A stretch of 64,000 nt of DNA from Synechococcus sp. CC9902. GTDB lineage: Bacteria; Cyanobacteriota; Cyanobacteriia; PCC-6307; Cyanobiaceae. The position numbers and the translations under genes were made by a program. The stretch is taken from the NCBI RefSeq assembly GCF_000012505.1, contig NC_007513.1, positions 434,001 through 498,000 of the forward strand, in the 5' to 3' direction. Shown here one piece after another: positions 26,180 to 34,584 of this stretch. Positions within the stretch are counted from its first letter, which is position 1. Each line of letters begins with the position of its first letter. The notes beneath the pieces are model-generated. The model searched no databases. It was not told where the DNA came from and saw only the letters and a program-made list of their open reading frames with translations.

Positions 26180-27013
26180 CAGTAGTGCTTGCCCCTGTTC
26201 TCAAGGGCATCACGTTTGAAGCATTCCAATTCCGCCGGTGTATGGAGCGGTGGCTTCTGATGTCCGCCTGTTAGGCGCTGAAGCAGAACGAGGAGTCGTT
26301 TCATTGCACCACTCTGCCTCTGCTCTTCAGGTTTGGCACTGCCACCTTTTTGACTATCCCCTCAACCCATGGGCGGACATGAAAAAAACGCTCCTTAAAG
26401 GACTCTTTGATGCGGTTTTAAACGATGTTTCTGGCCATGTCGACGTCCATTTCTGCTCTAAAAAAGAATTGATGGCACGAGAGAACAGTCAGTTCTCGTA
26501 AACCTTGCAGCCAGGCGCTGTTGGAGAGGCTTCACGCTTTTCATCTCAGTCCATGTCGCTGCTTTTTGATCCATCGTGTTTCAGCTGATTGTCCTGGGTT
26601 GTTATGAGCTCTGCTCAACAGTTTGAGACTAAAGCCGAATTGGGTTGTGGGTTTTTCTCATTCAGTTCGTTGCTTCGCGTTGTTATAGCAAGCATCGGAG
26701 CGGCTAGAGATGGCCCTTTATGCATCTGCCCGAGTTGTTTCAGACGATCCAACTTCTGAATCATTGGTTGAAGGTCATATCGAAGTGGCGCGACTGTCTC
26801 TCTAATGCACGAATTTTTCGCATCCAAGGCATTTTGTTTTTTTTCTATATAAAAAGCAAAATGTGATCATGCTGCTTAAGAAATAGTCACTCCTGGGCAT
26901 TATTTGCGTAAACATGTATGTCTTTATCTTCTTTTTGCTTGCAGAGCGGTTTTCTATTTCTTGCATACTTGATAAATAGAGTATTATCAATCTTGCTTTA
27001 GTTTAAGCGGTTA
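26180..27013. other. Low-density stretch upstream of the linker gene
   Basis: About 830 bases. One short frame at 26379-26501 (MKKTLLKGLFDAVLNDVSGH and onward, 40 residues) could be coding. A palindrome, GAGAAC-AGTCA-GTTCTC (26481-26497), overlaps its end. A long A/T-rich inverted repeat with one bulge lies near 26829-26865, upstream of the rightward linker gene. Otherwise I see nothing. Confidence 0.4.
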
Positions 27014-27910
27014 ATGATTTCTTCTCAGTCGATAATTACGAAGTTTGGTGGAGAGCGGACCACAGGTCATCCCGCTAAGTTTGATCGAAAGTCACCGATC
27101 AAAGTCGCATCCACGAGCGCTGAGTTCCTACAGGCTAGCTGTGAAAAAATGAGTCTTCCCATGGGGCCAAGGCTGCATGAGGAATGTGAGACCAAAGTGC
27201 CAAGGGGAGAGCTTGCTGATTCTTCCACTGAAGCTTGCCAAAAGGCTATCGAGGCTGCTTATGCCCATGTATATGGCAATGCTCATCTCATGGATTATGA
27301 GCGTTCAGTTGAGTTGGAATCCCAACTTTTAAACGGTGAAATAGCCATAAAAGACTTTGTTAAAGGGATCGCAAAATCCGAGTTTTATCAGCGTAATTTT
27401 TATACTAATTGTTCTCCAATGCGGACCATTGAGCTGGATTTTAAGCATCTGCTTGGTAGGGTTCCTTATAGTCAATCAGAAATTTCCAGCCTCATTGCTC
27501 TCCAGGCTGAATCTGGGCATGGAGCTGTGATAGATGCAATGGTTGATTCTGCTGAGTATTTGGAAACGTTTGGTAAGCATACGGTCCCATATATGCGTTC
27601 ATGGAAGTCATCTGCTGGTGCTCCCCAGGTTACATTTAATCGAACAGCTGCTATGTCGCTCGGTTATGCCTACTCGGACAAGGCGATTGGTGCTGCGAGT
27701 CAATTGAATCAGTCATTCTCATCGCAGCCCAATAATATTATTGTATTTCCGAATGGAAGTGATCTGGAATACATGGAAATGTCGATGGCATGGTCTGGTG
27801 GTAGGCCGCCTAAGATTGCCACCAAGATTGCTACGGTTCTAACAATCGCTGGCCTGATTGAAGTGACCCGTGTTGTTGCGATTGTGGCTTTCTCTGCGGT
27901 CGCAAGTTAG
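27014..27910 (+). CDS. Phycobilisome linker-domain protein with C-terminal hydrophobic segment
   Basis: 298 residues. About residues 75-205 form one phycobilisome linker domain: AIEAAYAHVYGNAHLMDYER, then LLNGEIAIKDFVKGIAKSEF, the YTNCSPMRTIELDFKHLLGR segment, and DAMVDSAEYLETFGKHTVPY. The N-terminal 70 residues are polar and specific to this protein. The last 30 residues include VLTIAGLIEVTRVVAIVAF, a plausible membrane segment, as in CpcL-type linkers that attach rods to thylakoids near photosystem I. It lies in the accessory region, away from rod genes, and is followed by a terminator at 28054. Confidence 0.85.
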   Translation: MISSQSIITKFGGERTTGHPAKFDRKSPIKVASTSAEFLQASCEKMSLPMGPRLHEECETKVPRGELADSSTEACQKAIEAAYAHVYGNAHLMDYERSVELESQLLNGEIAIKDFVKGIAKSEFYQRNFYTNCSPMRTIELDFKHLLGRVPYSQSEISSLIALQAESGHGAVIDAMVDSAEYLETFGKHTVPYMRSWKSSAGAPQVTFNRTAAMSLGYAYSDKAIGAASQLNQSFSSQPNNIIVFPNGSDLEYMEMSMAWSGGRPPKIATKIATVLTIAGLIEVTRVVAIVAFSAVAS

Positions 27911-28053
27911 GAAAGTTCTTGCAAATTCTTGTTTAACTCCACAAGAATGATCGGTGTCAACTCTCTGGGCTTTACTCCATCATTACGTTGCTTTGGTCCA
28001 ACCCACGTGACTAGAAGTGAATACTCCGTTCTTTAGTGCAAGAGGGTTTGATT

Positions 28054-28079
28054 AAGCCCTGTCGTAAGACAGGGCTTTT
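28054..28079 (+). terminator. Rho-independent terminator
   Basis: Ten-pair stem AAGCCCTGTC / GACAGGGCTT with loop GTAA, followed by TT. It is 143 bases after the linker gene and has the right orientation to end its transcript. Confidence 0.75.
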
Positions 28080-28218
28080 GATGAGTTAATGATGAAGCCC
28101 ATTGCTTGGCATGATCAAGCTGGAATGTCGATGATACTTATCGATTCTCGAAAGACGACTGCGAGTAAATATTGGCTAATAAGTTCATTTCCACATAAGT
28201 TTAATTGGGTGTCATTTG

Positions 28219-28461
28219 ATGCACAGCCAAAAACTTGATTCGACAAAATATTCGAAAGATGATTTCCAAATGATTGAAGAAATCAAATTGCCTTGTAGTG
28301 AGTTGCCTATCCAGCAGACGCAGGACGGAAAGTTCCTTGTTTGCCTCTCTGAGGGTGTCTGTCTGGAGTTTCTAGGCCTATGGGAGGCCCAAGATCATTT
28401 GAGAAGCCTTGAGCTCTGTGGACTAACGATCAAGCGATGGACTACTGAACCGTCTTGGTGA
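28219..28461 (+). CDS. Small unknown protein (80 residues)
   Basis: Starts MHSQKLDSTKYSKDDFQMIE; a later part, DGKFLVCLSEGVCLEFLG, suggests a small beta-rich fold with two cysteines. No family recognised. It is the first of a possible rightward cluster of four genes leading to the secreted nuclease. Confidence 0.5.
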   Translation: MHSQKLDSTKYSKDDFQMIEEIKLPCSELPIQQTQDGKFLVCLSEGVCLEFLGLWEAQDHLRSLELCGLTIKRWTTEPSW

Positions 28462-28546
28462 AGCTATTGGATGGGATTGACAGGCTTTGTCTTATGCAGT
28501 GATCAAGGTCGTGAGCCTTCATGAAGAAGGAATCTTGGGAGTAACC

Positions 28547-28759
28547 ATGGTGATTGGTGATTTACGGCCCTCATATTTTCCTTTTGATATGTTTCATTTG
28601 AGGATGCAGAGGACACGCAAGCGCATGGAATGGCTTGTGCTTACCGTCGAGAATGAGAGTTCCCATCGGTTCAGCATTCATCGGGTCAAACTTCATCGGA
28701 ATTTCTGCTCAACGTTTATCTGTTCTAACCAGATCGATCCGGTAACGGCTGATGACTGA
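28547..28759 (+). CDS. Small unknown protein (70 residues)
   Basis: ATG at 28547 has GGGAG six bases upstream. The chain is basic (RMQRTRKRMEWLV, FSIHRVKLHRNF). Its last eight bases overlap the start of the next gene, so it is probably translated with it. The frame is open further upstream from a TTG, giving an alternative of 90 residues. No family recognised. Confidence 0.45.
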   Translation: MVIGDLRPSYFPFDMFHLRMQRTRKRMEWLVLTVENESSHRFSIHRVKLHRNFCSTFICSNQIDPVTADD

Positions 28760-28952
28760 CCTTCAGAAGTTTGTATGGACCATCGCCTTCGGTGGGCTGT
28801 ATCTCATCGCTGGTATTCGTGCGTGCAACTGGCTGACCAGTCTGCTTGGCGACCTCAACGTCGTTGCGCAATTTTTGATGTTGCCCTTTATAGCTTTGCT
28901 GATCGCAGCACCTGGAAGCTTTCTCGTATTCAAGCTCTGGGAAAAAGGTTGA
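28752..28952 (+). CDS. Small two-span membrane protein, unknown
   Basis: 66 residues with two hydrophobic stretches (FVWTIAFGGLYLIAGI and VVAQFLMLPFIALLIAAPGS) and a short charged end (KLWEKG). It overlaps both neighbours, by 8 bases upstream and 1 base downstream (TGATG with the nuclease gene), so it is in the middle of a translationally coupled unit. Function unknown. Confidence 0.6.
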   Translation: MTDLQKFVWTIAFGGLYLIAGIRACNWLTSLLGDLNVVAQFLMLPFIALLIAAPGSFLVFKLWEKG

Positions 28953-29425
28953 TGTTGAAGTCGAAAATAGCGATTGGTCTATTCATCTTGGTTGTTTGTC
29001 CTCTGCAATTGGAGGCCTCCACCCTCCTTCGTGTGATTGATGGAGACAGTGTGATCGCAAGGATTCATGGTAAGCAAACCAAGATTCGTCTGGCCTGTAT
29101 CGACGCACCTGAGATAGGCCAGTCTCCCTATGGACGAATTGCTAGGAACACATTAATCGGTCTTCTACCTAGTCATTCAATCATCAAAGTCCAGCCGATT
29201 AATTATGATAAATACGGTCGACTTGTTGCTAATATTTTCACTATTGGCGGAATCAATATTGGCGAAGAGTTAATTCGTCTTGGGTTAGTTTTTGTGTATC
29301 AAGCGAATGAATCTCACTGTGATGGCCCGAAGCTTCTTTTGATAGAGGATCAAGCTCGTCAATCGCGGATCGGCATATGGAAGGATGCTCCACAAGGGAT
29401 AACGAGGCCATGGCTCTACAGATAA
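28952..29425 (+). CDS. Secreted thermonuclease-like (SNase) protein
   Basis: 157 residues. A signal peptide, MLKSKIAIGLFILVVCPLQL, precedes an SNase domain with the calcium and catalytic residues: IDGDSVIARI, RLACIDAPE (Arg, Asp and Glu of the active site) and DKYGRLVA (second Arg). It should cut DNA or RNA outside the cytoplasm, perhaps for phosphorus scavenging or against incoming DNA. The start ATG overlaps the preceding membrane-protein stop. It ends about 105 bases before a hairpin terminator. Confidence 0.88.
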   Translation: MLKSKIAIGLFILVVCPLQLEASTLLRVIDGDSVIARIHGKQTKIRLACIDAPEIGQSPYGRIARNTLIGLLPSHSIIKVQPINYDKYGRLVANIFTIGGINIGEELIRLGLVFVYQANESHCDGPKLLLIEDQARQSRIGIWKDAPQGITRPWLYR

Positions 29426-29531
29426 TGAATGAACTATCTTGAAGCCCGCTTGAATGAGAATTTTAGATTAACTTTTCACAAAGAATGACCATGTTGTGTC
29501 GCCAACATTGTGATGTGTTGGCCTTATGAAA

Positions 29532-29561
29532 GACCCAGCACTAAGGCTGGGTCCAACTTTT
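29532..29561 (+). terminator. Hairpin terminator after the nuclease gene
   Basis: Eight-pair stem GACCCAGC / GCTGGGTC with loop ACTAAG, followed by CAACTTTT. Correctly placed to end the rightward four-gene unit. Confidence 0.6.
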
Positions 29562-29613
29562 ACAGCTTCTATCGCGGTGGCGATGGTCGCCAATTCCGGC
29601 ACGAAATAGTGCC

Positions 29614-29829
29614 TTATTTGAAGGCCAGCTGTCCCCCGGACATCGAGTTATGCATCAGGTCTGAAGCGTAACGACGACCTGCCTTTTGAGCATCACGAAT
29701 CGACTTATAATTACCGACAAAGTCGTACTCAATTCCGTCAATTGTTGCAGCCACGGCATACATTCTGTCGGCGACCTTTTGGACGGTCCAGCGTAAGTAA
29801 CAGGCCGGAGATTTTGATTGGCCAGACAT
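29614..29829 (-). CDS. Small unknown protein (71 residues)
   Basis: Starts at ATG 29829 with a strong GGAGGAAAAC ribosome site, one of the best in this accessory region. The sequence (YLRWTVQKVADRMYAVAATI, then YDFVGNYKSIRDAQKAGRRY) suggests a small mixed alpha/beta protein. No family recognised, but the start context and composition make it a likely real gene. Confidence 0.6.
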   Translation of the reverse strand: MSGQSKSPACYLRWTVQKVADRMYAVAATIDGIEYDFVGNYKSIRDAQKAGRRYASDLMHNSMSGGQLAFK

Positions 29830-30001
29830 GTTTTCCTCCGTTTATGTCTGGCAAATTTAAACAGAACAGTTGAATGATTTCCTAATCTTATTATTTTGAA
29901 AATAGGTAATTATATTTGCTTTAGCTTTTGTTCGTTCGTTGATCGCATCTTGAAGAGATGGCGGTGGATCGACGCATTGCTGGGTGTCTGAAGTGTGGGG
30001 C

Positions 30002-30106
30002 TTACCCGATGAGTTGTGTGAGTAGTGCCGCGGAGGCCAAGCCCCCAAAGAAAAGGAACGTTGGCAGTAAAGCTGGCCAAATGGCAGTCTGCGACTGATC
30101 AGTCAT
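30002..30106 (-). CDS. Possible one-span micro-protein (34 residues)
   Basis: MTDQSQTAIWPALLPTFLFF followed by GGLASAALLTQLIG: a polar start, then a single hydrophobic helix. This is a common layout for cyanobacterial membrane micro-proteins. Too short for more certainty. Confidence 0.4.
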   Translation of the reverse strand: MTDQSQTAIWPALLPTFLFFGGLASAALLTQLIG

Positions 30107-30331
30107 TTCTTTAGCCCATAAGTTGGGTCAATTTAAAAGAAAAAACCATCGCGCTGCGCAAGCATGTGACGGTCCAGCCGCAATCTCCTTGGCTGCCGTT
30201 CGTGGAGATGTTCAGTTTGTTCTCCATTAGGAGAGATGACCCATTGACTCGACTGGTGTTAGACGCTCGCATGAGCCAGTGGGGAAGGTCGTTCTGGGTT
30301 TCCACCCTTTTCCATCACTGTCGCCAGACCC

Positions 30332-30478
30332 ATGTCACTTATGCCATTAGACGAGGTGTCGATTGAGGCCTACGCCAGCCATCCTTCGGATCCTGTCGAC
30401 TTAAAGCGCCAGGCGATCACGTTGTTGCTGAGCTTAGGGACCATTGTTCTTTGCGGTTGGGCGAATGGCCGCTTCTAA
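30332..30478 (+). CDS. Small one-span membrane protein (48 residues)
   Basis: MSLMPLDEVSIEAYASHPSD, then PVDLKRQAITLLLSLGTIVL and CGWANGRF: an acidic N-terminus, then a single membrane helix. The second ATG (30341) is an alternative start. Its stop overlaps the start of the next gene (TAATG). Unknown function. Confidence 0.5.
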   Translation: MSLMPLDEVSIEAYASHPSDPVDLKRQAITLLLSLGTIVLCGWANGRF

Positions 30479-30663
30479 TGAAGAATTGGCTCGTCTCTTT
30501 CCTGGAACGTTGCACACCCACTGGCGAGGTGGAGGCTTTATCGGTATCGATGCTGATTACGTTTGTATGTGTATGCAGTGTTGTGCTGAACGTCGAGAAG
30601 CGGAAACCGACTACAAACAATCAGCATGATGTGTTTTTGTCCGCTCTAATCCAGTTGGTGTGA
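30478..30663 (+). CDS. Small membrane protein (61 residues), coupled to the previous gene
   Basis: MKNWLVSFLERCTPTGEVEA is followed by a hydrophobic segment (LSVSMLITFVCVCSVVL) and a basic tail (NVEKRKPTTNN). The ATG shares a base with the upstream stop codon, which argues that both small proteins are made together. No family recognised. Confidence 0.45.
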   Translation: MKNWLVSFLERCTPTGEVEALSVSMLITFVCVCSVVLNVEKRKPTTNNQHDVFLSALIQLV

Positions 30664-30788
30664 CTCTGATGATCGTCTGCGGCTATGTGAGGTATCAATC
30701 CATTGGGCATAACATCCATGCCATGAATGCATTAGAAGATTTCGTCTGTGGATTGTTAAGGGGCTGATGCTGGCGTTTATGTCATAAG

Positions 30789-32192
30789 TCAGCGTTGTCG
30801 TGTTCTTCGCTCTCCCTGTGTTGATCGATTCGATGACTTTCTCCAGTCACTTCTTCGTTGTTGTGATGAGGCATGGTTAGTTTTTGCCTTTTGACCCGGC
30901 CGTGCTGATTGAGAAGGTCGGCGTTGGCGTTGCCCGCCTTGCTTCAGCGGTTCAGCTTTCAAAATCTTCTGTTCAAATCCAACAACATCAACTTTTGGGA
31001 GTGGATTGCCTATAAATTTTTCAATCGCCTTGAGTAATAAGGCTTCTTCCGCTGCAACTAAAGAAATGGCATGTCCAGCCTCACCGGCCCGACCTGTTCG
31101 TCCAATACGATGAACATAGTCTTCCGCGACATTTGGCAAATCAAGATTGATCACATATGGCAGTTGATGTATATCAATACCCCGTGCGGCAATATCTGTT
31201 GCGACCAATATTTTGATGTCACCATTTTTAAATCCTTCGAGTGCCCGGGTTCGTGCTCCTTGGCTTTTATTTCCGTGAATGGCTGATGCCCTCATGTGTT
31301 GATGGCACAAAATTTTGACGACTTTATCGGCACCATGTTTTGTTCGTGCAAACACAAGAACCTGCTTCCATTTGTTGGTTTTGATGAGATGGCAGAGCAA
31401 GTCAACTTTGCGAGCCATGTCGCAAGGATGAACAAGATGTTCAATTGTGGGAGCGGCTTGATTTTGTACTGAGGCTTTGATTTCAACAGGATCGTTGAGT
31501 AATCCGAGGGCAAGCTTTTTGATTGGGGTGCTAAATGTTGCCGAAAACATCATATTTTGGCGGTTTTTTGGCAGGTACTCAATTACTTTCTTGATGTCCC
31601 TAATGAATCCCATATCAAGCATCCGGTCTGCTTCATCGAGAACTAAAACTTTGAGATTGTCAAATCGGATCATTTTCTGATTGATCAGATCGAGTAAACG
31701 GCCTGGTGTCGCTACAAGAATGTCGACCCCACCTTGTAGGCGTTTGACTTGCGGGCGAATGCTAACCCCACCAAAAACGGCATCAGATCGTAAGGCTAGA
31801 TATTTTGTGTACGCCTTCGCGCTGGCCTCAACTTGTGCAGCTAACTCCCTTGTTGGTGTGAGAACAAGAGAATGAACTTGGTATCGTTTTGGCTTATCTT
31901 CTGCTCGAAGTAACTCGATAATAGGTAAAATGAAAGCCGCAGTTTTTCCTGTTCCAGTTTGGGCTGATGCCATAATGTCCTTTCCCTGGAGTACCTCCGG
32001 AATCGTTAGGGCCTGGATTGGTGTTGGTGATAGATATCCTGATTCTTTTATCGATCTGACTGTTTCAGCACAAAGCTCTAGCTGCTCAAAAGTCAATGTG
32101 TTGTTGTTGTCGTTCTTTAGATTTGAAATAATTGGTGAATGATCCTTTGCTGATACTACACCCATCGACACTGGTCTTTCTTCAATGAGCAT
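30789..32192 (-). CDS. DEAD-box ATP-dependent RNA helicase (RhlE-like)
   Basis: 467 residues with the full set of motifs: a Q motif (TPIQALTIPEVL), Walker A AQTGTGKTAAF, PTRELA, VLDEADRMLDMGF, FSAT, the helicase C-terminal half with ATDIAARGID and HRIGRTGRAGEAG, and a basic, Gln/Ser/Arg-rich tail of about 70 residues, as in RhlE-type helicases. It unwinds structured RNA during ribosome assembly, mRNA decay or cold stress. It sits in the accessory region among small unknown genes, so it may be a paralogue of a core helicase. Confidence 0.93.
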   Translation of the reverse strand: MLIEERPVSMGVVSAKDHSPIISNLKNDNNNTLTFEQLELCAETVRSIKESGYLSPTPIQALTIPEVLQGKDIMASAQTGTGKTAAFILPIIELLRAEDKPKRYQVHSLVLTPTRELAAQVEASAKAYTKYLALRSDAVFGGVSIRPQVKRLQGGVDILVATPGRLLDLINQKMIRFDNLKVLVLDEADRMLDMGFIRDIKKVIEYLPKNRQNMMFSATFSTPIKKLALGLLNDPVEIKASVQNQAAPTIEHLVHPCDMARKVDLLCHLIKTNKWKQVLVFARTKHGADKVVKILCHQHMRASAIHGNKSQGARTRALEGFKNGDIKILVATDIAARGIDIHQLPYVINLDLPNVAEDYVHRIGRTGRAGEAGHAISLVAAEEALLLKAIEKFIGNPLPKVDVVGFEQKILKAEPLKQGGQRQRRPSQSARPGQKAKTNHASSQQRRSDWRKSSNRSTQGERRTRQR

Positions 32193-32344
32193 TTTGTTGC
32201 TCAGGTGTTTGAAATGAATCGAGTTGTGTTTTTTTTATGGGGTGTTGACCATTATTTGCAAAGTTTTCAGTTGTGAACTCTGTTGCAGGTGGGGGTGGCG
32301 GAGCGTGGGTTCAGCAGGTTGACTGGTTTGTTATCGACACGGTT

Positions 32345-32437
32345 ATGACTCGCGTTCTCAAAGATCAGTGGATTTCGATCACCATCGCTTCCATGTCCCT
32401 GATTGGGTTGTTTTGGCTCGAACTGGGTATCTGGTGA
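32345..32437 (+). CDS. Possible one-span micro-protein (30 residues)
   Basis: MTRVLKDQWISITIASMSLI and GLFWLELGIW form a short basic start and one hydrophobic helix. The layout is like those of other micro-proteins here; there is no further support. Confidence 0.35.
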   Translation: MTRVLKDQWISITIASMSLIGLFWLELGIW

Positions 32438-32539
32438 TTTCCAGTCGGTTAAGGGTGTCAGACGCTGTTATCAATGCTTTACGAAATCCGATGTTGATCT
32501 TGGTATCAGCGTTATTTTGGTGTTCCCTGTGTTCGTAAA

Positions 32540-32638
32540 ATGAGCAAGCTCAAAGAACGTTTGATTGCCTTCTTGAAAAAAGTCAATGCATACGTGGATG
32601 CGTCGGCTGCTCAGCTTTACAAGGAACGGGGATATTGA
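32540..32638 (+). CDS. Possible micro-protein (32 residues)
   Basis: MSKLKERLIAFLKKVNAYVD then ASAAQLYKERGY: a highly helical, amphipathic, basic peptide with good coding character. No family recognised. Confidence 0.35.
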   Translation: MSKLKERLIAFLKKVNAYVDASAAQLYKERGY

Positions 32639-32948
32639 GGTGATTAGACAACAGTTTATGGTTGTTAATAACTTTTTTAAACCCAGGCATAGTGGTCATT
32701 TATTGATCAGACTTGTGAATAGGTGATTTGATATTTACCTTCGAATTAAACTCGTTTTCTTGAGTCACAAGAAAATAATATCTTCCGAAGTTGTTATCTT
32801 TTGTCCAGAAACCCATCGTTGCATGACATCACTTGCCATTTAATTACTAATTCCCATGTATTAAGTCGATTAATCCAAGTTGACTGGCATTTATTGGTAT
32901 TCCGTTGCATCGCTTCAATTTTAAGTTTTGGGTCGCCAGACTTCTCCG

Positions 32949-33221
32949 ATGTGGAAGCAATCAGAAGACCCGAGCAAAGCTGCCGATCCTCAAGACGGTG
33001 AAGGTTGGCTCGTGAACGAACAGCAGGGGTTGGTCTGTGAGTTCAGCGCTGATGCTCCTTCGGCCCAAGCCCCTTGGGTCACGATTCGAACCTTCCGATG
33101 GAGAAAACCTGACTACCCAATCCCGCAGGCGCGTCGGCGCATGCTCAGGGATAGCGCTGTTATGGAGTGGAAAACGATGCAAGCCGCTGGCTGGAGGCGA
33201 TGTTTGCCTCCAGTGCGTTAG
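32949..33221 (+). CDS. DUF1651 family protein
   Basis: 90 residues. GEGWLVNEQQGLVCEF near the start and RRRMLRDSAVMEWKTMQAAG, then WRRCLPPV at the end, are the conserved parts of DUF1651, a small family almost restricted to marine picocyanobacteria and of unknown function. The ATG at 32949 is preferred because the family part starts there; the frame is open 21 bases further upstream. It precedes the micropeptide pair at 33254-33467. Confidence 0.8.
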   Translation: MWKQSEDPSKAADPQDGEGWLVNEQQGLVCEFSADAPSAQAPWVTIRTFRWRKPDYPIPQARRRMLRDSAVMEWKTMQAAGWRRCLPPVR

Positions 33222-33253
33222 GCCGTGTTCTTGCAGAAAAGCCGAAGATGTGT

Positions 33254-33313
33254 ATGATGTTCGATACGCCGAAGAATCCTCAAGAAAAGGGTCCATTGCG
33301 CGAGAACCGATAA
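33254..33313 (+). CDS. Micropeptide ending KGPLRENR
   Basis: A 19-residue frame, MMFDTPKNPQEKGPLRENR. The last nine codons are repeated at 25503-25529 with only silent changes, which indicates that this peptide is translated and selected. It ends 10 bases before another small gene whose start also resembles that of the other locus. It may be a leader peptide or a small functional protein. Confidence 0.55.
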   Translation: MMFDTPKNPQEKGPLRENR

Positions 33314-33323
33314 ACACGACCAC

Positions 33324-33467
33324 ATGAACAAAACAGACCTCACCGCCAGAAGGGAGATCAAACAGTCTGGAAGCCAATCCAACGCTGGTCAACTCACCGG
33401 ATATGAATCTCCTCAGCGCCGTCGTTTTTTACGCGAATTAGCGGAAGAAGAACGTTGCAGCGAATAA
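33324..33467 (+). CDS. Small basic peptide following the KGPLRENR micropeptide (copy 2)
   Basis: 47 residues: MNKTDLTARREIKQSGSQSN, then a Gln/Arg-rich middle and LRELAEEERCSE. Probably helical, with no membrane segment. Shares its start pattern and its upstream micropeptide with 25541-25660. No family recognised. Confidence 0.5.
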   Translation: MNKTDLTARREIKQSGSQSNAGQLTGYESPQRRRFLRELAEEERCSE

Positions 33468-33623
33468 TTCGTTTTCACGCTGATTAATAGTTTTCAGCTG
33501 TCTAACAAAAAATTTTTTCCTTGTTCGTTTTCGATGTTCTTTCTTTTGTTGGATTGATAGTGGCTTTTTAAGGGCACCGAGTTTTCACGAGTCTTTTTCT
33601 GTACGCCTTCGCAAATCGTTTTG

Positions 33624-33818
33624 ATGCAGTATCAAGTTCGTGTTGACGATGGCGAAAGTTCTGTCGTTGTCGAATCATTTGATGATTTGGGTCAGGCTGT
33701 TGACTGCTATGTGCTTCAGATTTTGGCTCTGACGCAAGCCTTTGTAGACATTCAACTAGTCCAGTTGATTGGAGAAGATGATGAATGCGTTCCGATCACC
33801 TCCCATTCTTTTATTTGA
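33624..33818 (+). CDS. Small acidic unknown protein (64 residues)
   Basis: MQYQVRVDDGESSVVVESFD suggests two beta strands, then a helix (AVDCYVLQILALTQAFVDIQ) and an acidic end (GEDDECVPI). The composition is coding-like. The ATG at 33624 is preferred to TTG at 33621. No family recognised. Confidence 0.5.
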   Translation: MQYQVRVDDGESSVVVESFDDLGQAVDCYVLQILALTQAFVDIQLVQLIGEDDECVPITSHSFI

Positions 33819-33973
33819 TTACACCCATAGACATTCAATCCGTTTGGCTCACCTCAGTGGGTTTCTAGTTGTTCCTAATGCTGTAGGGACTGGCTTTTTA
33901 CCCTCAAGTTCGACAAGATTGGGCAGTGATCTCGTTGTTTATCTTCGGCATGCCTCTCCCCAAGTGGTCCACC

Positions 33974-34135
33974 ATGACTGATGAGAGTCAGGCAATGGTC
34001 AAAAAAACTGGTGTTGGCTTTGGTGTTGGGATCCTTGTGGTTTGGATTGCCCTCGGCTTCGTCAAGGCTGTTTTGCCCCTTGTTCTTCTTAGTGGTGCAG
34101 GATATGTGGCTTGGAAAGTGCTGAAAAAGCAATGA
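33974..34135 (+). CDS. Small one- or two-span membrane protein (53 residues)
   Basis: MTDESQAMVKKTGVGFGVGI followed by LVVWIALGFVKAVLPLVLLS and a short second hydrophobic end with KVLKKQ. Rightward, with no named family. The frame is open upstream, but the ATG at 33974 gives the natural polar start. Confidence 0.5.
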   Translation: MTDESQAMVKKTGVGFGVGILVVWIALGFVKAVLPLVLLSGAGYVAWKVLKKQ

Positions 34136-34208
34136 CCCGCTACAAAATGATTTTGTGATGCTGACTTCTCCTTGCGCATCTCTCCCGTTGTCCTTGTAAT
34201 TCTCAGCA

Positions 34209-34394
34209 ATGAGCCTTATTTCCGTGGACCAGGCTGAAATCAACAACTGGGCAAGGATTGCTGTTGATCTGGAGGTCGCCGGCGAAATTGACAGCGTTTT
34301 ATATGAACGGGCACGAGCCATAGCCCTTGGGCAGGTTGGTCCAAGGCCCAACTATCCGCTGGTGTTATCAGATGAACTACCGCTGGCTGCTTAA
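34209..34394 (+). CDS. Small unknown protein (61 residues)
   Basis: MSLISVDQAEINNWARIAVD, then LEVAGEIDSVLYERARAIAL, a helical body, and a Pro-rich end. Coding-like composition, ATG start. Its stop overlaps by three bases the stop of the convergent gene at 34391-34534. No family recognised. Confidence 0.5.
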   Translation: MSLISVDQAEINNWARIAVDLEVAGEIDSVLYERARAIALGQVGPRPNYPLVLSDELPLAA

Positions 34395-34534
34395 AAGGTT
34401 TGCCAGGTGCTTGTAAGCCATTGAGGGGCAATGGACCACCAGATCGCACATGACACAAAGATGGCTGCGAGCCCAATAAGTGAGGTGATCAACTGATCGT
34501 TGGTTTCCGTCGACAGCTTTTTAGCTTTTCCCAT
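34391..34534 (-). CDS. Small one-span membrane protein (47 residues)
   Basis: MGKAKKLSTETNDQLITSLI, then GLAAIFVSCAIWWSIAPQWL: a basic start and one hydrophobic helix ending in aromatic residues. Convergent with the previous gene. Unknown function. Confidence 0.5.
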   Translation of the reverse strand: MGKAKKLSTETNDQLITSLIGLAAIFVSCAIWWSIAPQWLTSTWQTF

Positions 34535-34584
34535 GAAGCGTTCACAATCCCTCTTCTCGTTGTAGTGCTCTCACTTCAATAGAA

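Larger units (their letters stand above)
32193..32948. other. Low-density stretch with two possible micro-genes
   Basis: Apart from the short frames listed at 32345 and 32540, nothing is recognised. The left part should include the leftward helicase promoter; the right part (32640-32948) is very AT-rich. Confidence 0.4.

Noticed and set aside
29857-30048. A 63-codon leftward frame (MGAWPPRHYSHNSSG start).
   Set aside because: Composition not convincing; it overlaps a better small membrane-protein candidate in another frame.
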